Shown here: one piece after another, positions 61,001-64,000 of the stretch | Layout: every line of letters begins with the position of its first letter | How positions within the stretch are numbered: position 1 is the stretch's first letter | NCBI GenBank assembly: GCA_016708725.1 | Contig: JADJFE010000015.1 | Coordinates: forward strand, 1 to 64,000 | Direction of reading: 5' to 3' | Origin: Candidatus Aalborgicola bjergmarkensis | GTDB taxonomy: Bacteria > Pseudomonadota > Gammaproteobacteria > Burkholderiales > Burkholderiaceae_C | Length of the DNA: 64,000 bases | Made by a program: the position numbers and the translations under genes | Notes under the pieces: model-generated | Database searches by the model: none | Seen by the model: the letters and a program-made list of their open reading frames with translations, nothing else | What the model was told of the DNA's origin: nothing

Positions 61001-61504
61001 ACACTTCCGGCTTCGGGCACAGCCGGCTATGTCGTTCCCACGGGCTTTACGCAGGCCACAGCCCCCACACCCGCTGTGGCAGGCACTGCCTACACCGTGC
61101 CAGGCACCCTGGGCGATGACGTTCTCGTGCCTTCAGGCGGCAACAACTACCTGGGAGGTGGCGGCAACGACACCTACGTCATCAGCCCATATACCCTGAG
61201 TGGTACGGTAACGGCCAAGATCATTGATACCGAAGGCGCCAATGTGATCCAGTTGGTGGGTGGCCTGACAATTGCGTCGAGTTCCTTCTTCAACAACGCC
61301 GTGCAACTGACACTCTCCAATGGTGCTTCGGTACAAATCCTGGGCGCATCCGGCTTTAGCTACCAGTTGGGTGCCAATGCGCCAGCGGGTCAGACGGCCA
61401 GCAGCCTGGGTTACACGCAGTTTGCCACCACGCTGGGCGCCAGTGTCCCGACAGGTGCGGCTGCGGTGAGTGGCAGTACCAACTTTGTGGTGCCTGGCGG
61501 GTAG
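58073..61504 (+). CDS. Secreted NHL-repeat / Ig-like / GGGGND-module protein, 1143 aa
   Basis: A signal peptide (MRQRDCHRFFSLLALVTGLL, cleavage near ATLAA) is followed by twelve NHL repeats at about residues 40-690, each of the type GIAVDSAGNVYVADTGNSTVRKIT followed by VVTTLAG, in all about 56 residues. These form beta-propellers, often extracellular. Two Cys-containing Ig-like units follow (VCTLGANPASIAAGNT and VCTLSANPSSITTGSS, each with TWTGGTC), and then two copies of the ~125-residue module (GTLGNDVFVLTAANNYYGGGGNDIYIISP ... QLTLSSGARVQILGASKF). The ATG at 58073 has an AGGAG box; an upstream GTG at 58007 extends the frame in unlikely text. The protein ends on the module SGSTNFVVPGG. Secretion route: Sec signal present, unlike the gene at 18470. 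Confidence 0.88.
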   Translation: MRQRDCHRFFSLLALVTGLLLYPLATLAADASYTFTTLAGVAGALVSSADGTGSAAQFSAPRGLAVDSAGNVYVADSSNHTIRKITAAGVVTTLAGTAGSSGNTNGVGAAARFNEPFAVAVDSAGNVFVADTNNNAIRKITSGGVVTTLAGGSGPGTNDGIGTAAKFHEPRGIAIDSSGTLYVADYENELIRKVTSDGTVTTLAGGANITGNTNGQGTAARFMSLQGIALDSAGNIYVTDSGNRAVRKITASGLVTTQIDGSNGTFGQPRGIAVDASGNLFVGDYSANAVNKITSAGNISIFAGTKPIAGSDDGTGTSARFNGVSGIAFDSAGNLYVADTLNNTVRKISASGVVTTFAGLAGRTSSVDGSATAARFEDPYAIAADGFGNLYVADASDHSIRKITSDGTVSTFAGKGGSFGSTDATGSDARFMAPLGIAADSAGNVYVADTGNSTVRKITPLGVVTTLAGSAGQGGSADGTGTSARFMSPYGITVDSSGTVYVVESSAVVRRITAAGVVTTLAGTAGTNGFTDATGTAARFSVPFDIAVDGSGNLYVSDHGNHAVRKVTAAGVVTTLAGSGSGGKADGTGSAASFKFPSGIAADSAGNVYLADTDNQLIRKITSAGVVTTIAGTGSLGSADGIGTAASFYNPKDVAVDASGNLYIVDRNNHTIRKGTVQSTTVTEVPVCTLGANPASIAAGNTATLTASCTPAASSYTWTGGTCAGTTVATCTVTPTSTTSYSVTGTNAGGTGTAASATVTVTVTTISAPVCTLSANPSSITTGSSSTLTATCNPAASSYIWTGGTCAGVTTAACTVSPTATTTYTVQGSNAGGTNQAASATVTVTSSTTTNTTSYTVPGTLGNDVFVLTAANNYYGGGGNDIYIISPNTLRGDVTAKIIDSEGDNLIQLIDGMTITASVFYTDATQLTLSSGARVQILGASKFTFQLGANALAGDAATVLTYSQFVSSLGASLTAGTLPASGTAGYVVPTGFTQATAPTPAVAGTAYTVPGTLGDDVLVPSGGNNYLGGGGNDTYVISPYTLSGTVTAKIIDTEGANVIQLVGGLTIASSSFFNNAVQLTLSNGASVQILGASGFSYQLGANAPAGQTASSLGYTQFATTLGASVPTGAAAVSGSTNFVVPGG

Positions 61505-61534
61505 GTGCTAACATGTTATTACAAAGGAGGTTGT

Positions 61535-61858
61535 GTGCCGCAAGTTTTTCAGACTCGCCAGTTCAAAGCTGGAAATTCAGCAGCCGTGCGCATCCCCATG
61601 AGTATGGCGTTTCCGCATCAAACGGAACTGACCGTGACGCGGGATGGCAATCGCATTATTGTGGAGCCATGCGAGAAAACATTGGAGGAGGTGCCGGATT
61701 TATTCGCCGCGCTCAAGCCGCATTTCAATGGTGAAAGGCCGGAATTTGGGCCCAAGGGGACAGCGTTGGGGGGTGGCGGGAGCCCGATTGCGCCTTCGGC
61801 GCTCGATGAAACTGGTCGGGCAAAACCAGCAGAAGAAAACGGCGCACTTGGTGATTGA
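61535..61858 (+). CDS. AbrB/VapB-like antitoxin, 107 aa, no toxin partner
   Basis: A SpoVT/AbrB swapped-hairpin domain is seen at the N-terminus: VFQTRQFKAGNSAAVRIPMSMAF followed by ELTVTRDGNRIIVEP. This is the VapB pattern ('fkiGnSqavRiP...'). A GTG at 61535 is the start, with AAAGGAGG nine bases upstream. The C-terminal 60 residues (PKGTALGGGGSPIAPSALDETGRAKPAEENG) are low-complexity and not typical. No VapC/PIN gene follows (the next 790 bases are non-coding), so it is an orphan antitoxin or a regulator. A very short frame (TSVDFRVDL) lies after its end. Confidence 0.65.
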   Translation: MPQVFQTRQFKAGNSAAVRIPMSMAFPHQTELTVTRDGNRIIVEPCEKTLEEVPDLFAALKPHFNGERPEFGPKGTALGGGGSPIAPSALDETGRAKPAEENGALGD

Positions 61859-61944
61859 CAGCGCCAAAAACCATACCAGCGTCGATTTCCGGGTGGATTT
61901 GTGACAGGCTCCGGGATACTCCCAGCCAAGGCCAAATTGCTCCT

Positions 61945-62135
61945 GATAAAATAGCTGTTACCGCTTATCCCATCTGGCTTACAGCCAGATTTGCCATGCA
62001 AAAACACCCGACAACGGCCCGTTTTGATGCCTCATGGCGGTTTCTGGCATCGCATTGACCCGTTTTGAAGGGCAAAATTCAAGGCGAATCTGGCTGTACG
62101 CCTTATGTACCAAGCGGGAGTAGCTATGTTTTTTG
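61945..62135. mobile_element. MITE-like element, copy B (~190 bp)
   Basis: Left end GATAAAATAGCTGTTACC ... CATCTGGCTTACAGCCAG and right end (reverse complement) ACATAGCTACTCCCGC ... CATAAGGCGTACAGCCAG form ~50-bp imperfect inverted repeats. The centre is an inverted match to that of the element at 45661-45850. It carries no gene, so it must be mobilised in trans if active. Confidence 0.85.
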
Positions 62136-62505
62136 TAGAGAAAAAGCTGCAGACGAATGCGCTCATTCAGGAATCACATCCAGCCTGCACGGAAATGACA
62201 ATGCCTTGCCTGTCCCGCCTTAAGTGGGAAGCCGAATTTGAAATGCAGGAGCGACGTTAGTCACCAACAACATGGCTGATTTTGAACTGTACCGAACCAA
62301 TGGGCTGCGCCTTAAAAACTGGGCTGTCGCGTAAGAGATGTGGTCGAATATAGCTGCAGCCCTCATAGAACGTGCGCAAGCAGCTATTAAAATTAAAGCA
62401 ATATCCCGCCCTGATGGTGGCTAAAAATTATTTGAAATCCCGCAAAAAATCTTGCGCTTCGCGTGCTATCCTGCGAAAAATCGAATGGAAAGGACGACAA
62501 TAATG

Positions 62506-62540
62506 ACAAGACAAGACAAGACAAGACAAGACAAGACAAG
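62506..62540. repeat. Pentanucleotide tandem repeat (7 units ACAAG)
   Basis: ACAAG is repeated seven times, 112 bases upstream of the ATG of the DUF1566 surface gene. Such an upstream repeat can change promoter or leader spacing by slippage. Confidence 0.95.
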
Positions 62541-62596
62541 CCAATAGTTCGCGCTTAGTTCTCCTCTCCCTCTCCCCCCAGTTTCTTCCCACCCCG

Positions 62597-62631
62597 CCGC
62601 CCCGCGCTGTCTAGCGTTGGGCGGTTTTTTT
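62597..62631 (+). terminator. Intrinsic terminator or attenuator just upstream of the DUF1566 gene
   Basis: CCGCCC pairs with GGGCGG (62597-62602, 62619-62624), with an inner CGCT-gtct-AGCG pair, followed by T at 62625-62631. It ends 20 bases before ATG 62652. No gene lies directly upstream, so it would terminate either a leader RNA or read-through into this gene. Confidence 0.8.
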
Positions 62632-62651
62632 ATTTCTGGAGCATTTTCCCT

Positions 62652-63953
62652 ATGAGCCTCAAGTTCGACCCTGGAATTTTCTGCCGCTTCTTTTTGCGGT
62701 TGACGCTGATCACGCTGGCACTGCTTGCGCTCAATGGCGCACAAGCCGCCTTTACGGTCAACAACGACGGCACCGCTACGGATAGCGCTACTGGCCTGAC
62801 CTGGATGCGCTGCTCGATGGGCCAGACGTGGACGGGTAGCACCTGTAGCGGCACGGCTGGCACCTACACTTTTAATCAAGCCAACGCGCTTACAGGTAAT
62901 GTGCCATGGGCCAATCAAAACGACTGGCGCGTTCCCAATATTCGCGAACTGCAAACGATTGTTGATCGGGCAGTCTATAGCCCAGCGATTAACAGCTCGG
63001 CGTTCCCCAATACGCCGAGTAGCGTGTTCTGGTCGGGTTCGCCCTCTGCCAGCTATTCAGATCTCGCGTGGGTCGTCAATTTCAGCAGTGGCTACGCCAA
63101 CTACGGCGGCGCCTTCCGCAGCAACAGCTACTCGGTGCGGCTTGTGCGTGGGGGACAGTCCTTTGGCCCTTTGCTTAGCCTTACGCGTCCAACGAGCGAT
63201 TACGTGAACAACGGCAATGGCACGGTGACGCACAAGCCCACCAATCTGACCTGGAAGCGTTGCGCGGAAGGTCGGACCTGGAACGGGAGCACTTGTAGCG
63301 GCACGGACAGCACTTACAGTTTCGATCTGGCCAATACCGTCGGCACGGTCGCGTTTGCCGGCTACAGCGACTGGCGCGTGCCGACTGAAGAGGAATTGTT
63401 GAGTTTGGTGGACTACACCGTCGATAACCCAGGCCCGACGATCAATCCCGACATGTTCCCCGCCACATCGAATAACTACTTCTGGTCGAGTTCACCCTCT
63501 TCCGAAAATTCAGTCAGCGCGTGGCCCGTCAATTTCCTCAATGGCGTCGCCTTCTACAACTCCCGCATCAGCTACTACTCGCTGCGCCTCGTTCGCAATG
63601 CCAACGACAACGCCGGGAAAGCCTGTCGCATTTATAAGGCTGCCTTTGACCGCGCACCAGACGCTGATGGACACTTGTACTGGATCGGCAGACTTGATGC
63701 TGGCACGACGCTGGAAAGAGTGGCTGAAGAATTTATGGGTAGCGGCGAGTTCATAGGACGGTACGGATTCAATCCGACCAATGCGCAATTTCTGACAAAT
63801 CTCTACTACAACGTGTTGCATCGCGCACCCGAACAGGCCGGTTATGACTGGTGGCTTGGCCAGCTCAACTCTGGAAACTACACCAAGGCGCAGGCATTGA
63901 CGAGTTTTTCTGAGTCTGATGAGAACAAGAAATACGCAGTGGCTTGCTATTGA
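62652..63953 (+). CDS. Secreted DUF1566 x2 / DUF4214 protein, 433 aa
   Basis: Signal peptide (FFLRLTLITLALLALNGAQA). Two DUF1566 units: residues about 35-175 (WMRCSMGQTWTGSTCSGTAGTYTF, DWRVPNIRELQTIVD, FWSGSPSASYS) and about 185-320 (WKRCAEGRTWNGSTCSGTDSTYSF, DWRVPTEEELLSLVDY, FWSSSPSSEN, SLRLVRN). The last 110 residues are DUF4214 (CRIYKAAFDRAPDADGHLYWIGRLDAGTTLERVAEEF, VLHRAPEQAGYDWWLGQL). It has the same parts as the 14699-17449 gene without FN3, so the family is modular. GGAG at 62637 precedes the ATG. The stop (TGA after VACY) is at 63951-63953. Confidence 0.9.
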   Translation: MSLKFDPGIFCRFFLRLTLITLALLALNGAQAAFTVNNDGTATDSATGLTWMRCSMGQTWTGSTCSGTAGTYTFNQANALTGNVPWANQNDWRVPNIRELQTIVDRAVYSPAINSSAFPNTPSSVFWSGSPSASYSDLAWVVNFSSGYANYGGAFRSNSYSVRLVRGGQSFGPLLSLTRPTSDYVNNGNGTVTHKPTNLTWKRCAEGRTWNGSTCSGTDSTYSFDLANTVGTVAFAGYSDWRVPTEEELLSLVDYTVDNPGPTINPDMFPATSNNYFWSSSPSSENSVSAWPVNFLNGVAFYNSRISYYSLRLVRNANDNAGKACRIYKAAFDRAPDADGHLYWIGRLDAGTTLERVAEEFMGSGEFIGRYGFNPTNAQFLTNLYYNVLHRAPEQAGYDWWLGQLNSGNYTKAQALTSFSESDENKKYAVACY

Positions 63954-64000
63954 GCGAACCGTCCACATCGCGCTGACCCGCTACGGCCACGCGATGTCTG

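Larger units (their letters stand above)
61859..62651. other. Long non-coding region with repeats before the DUF1566 gene
   Basis: About 790 bases hold no gene. Contents: MITE-like copy B (61945-62135), a MITE solo end near 62380 (GCAAGCAGCTATTAAAA), a 7-unit ACAAG microsatellite (62506-62540), and an intrinsic terminator (62597-62631) immediately upstream of the ATG at 62652. A palindromic-looking pair GCAAAAAATCTTGCG is at about 62442-62456. Confidence 0.6.

Noticed and set aside
1..64000. tRNA or rRNA genes
   Set aside because: No cloverleaf or rRNA-like stretch was found by reading; a covariance-model search would be needed to exclude a tRNA fully.

Overview
The window looks like a chromosomal segment of a GC-rich betaproteobacterium, most plausibly Burkholderiales and probably close to Comamonadaceae. 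The evidence is the ribF-ileS-lspA operon, the rne / rluC / HAD phosphatase / Rieske / S49 peptidase neighbourhood, the cobA, RsmI-like, maf and yceD cluster, and a short repeat family with ends like AATAGCTGC..CCGC that I associate with Comamonadaceae. No rRNA, tRNA or true CRISPR array was found. A more exact taxon cannot be assigned by reading alone.

Layout. 1-8.3 kb (minus): two giant secreted/surface repeat proteins (DUF4214, RTX-like and Calx-beta modules), both broken by many frameshifts. 8.3-14.1 kb: a small accessory island with a HigB/HigA pair split by a poly(G) tract and a hairpin repeat, fliD with a sigma-28-type promoter, a truncated RelE-like toxin with a BrnA-like antitoxin, a DUF1902 protein and a possible HicA remnant. 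14.1-20 kb: a PduO-type cobalamin adenosyltransferase, then three secreted proteins (DUF1566, FN3/Ig-like, DUF4214, Calx-beta). 20-24 kb: PilZ, DUF808, an aldehyde dehydrogenase, an orphan CRISPR-like repeat and a REP pair. 23.6-31.4 kb: a signalling operon of two very large hybrid histidine kinases and a stand-alone receiver. 31.4-41.3 kb: housekeeping block (rne, rluC, HAD phosphatase, Rieske, S49 peptidase, solute-binding protein, Kef-type antiporter). 41.3-45.6 kb: wreckage of a type I restriction-modification locus (hsdM chimera, hsdS and hsdR stubs) holding an intact two-gene ATPase cassette between 25-bp direct repeats. 45.6-57.9 kb: cobA, RsmI-like methyltransferase, maf, yceD, a Xre/RES toxin-antitoxin module apparently inserted at the yceD 3' end, lspA-ileS-ribF, prfC, then an ATPase plus DUF3226/TOPRIM pair that may be a defence module. 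58-64 kb: an NHL-repeat secreted protein, an orphan VapB-like antitoxin, a MITE-like element, a pentanucleotide microsatellite and a DUF1566/DUF4214 protein.

Themes. (1) A family of secreted proteins is built by shuffling a few modules: DUF1566, DUF4214, Calx-beta, NHL, an Ig-like unit, and two recurring modules I do not recognise as named families (a ~125-residue GGGGND module and a ~95-residue C-terminal module). (2) Simple sequence repeats sit in or beside accessory genes (G16, 4-, 5-, 9- and 10-bp units), suggesting phase variation in some. (3) A ~190-bp MITE-like element occurs twice in full, and solo ends of it lie inside the reading frames of the S49 peptidase and of ileS. (4) Toxin-antitoxin, restriction and ATPase modules lie in separate small islands between core genes.
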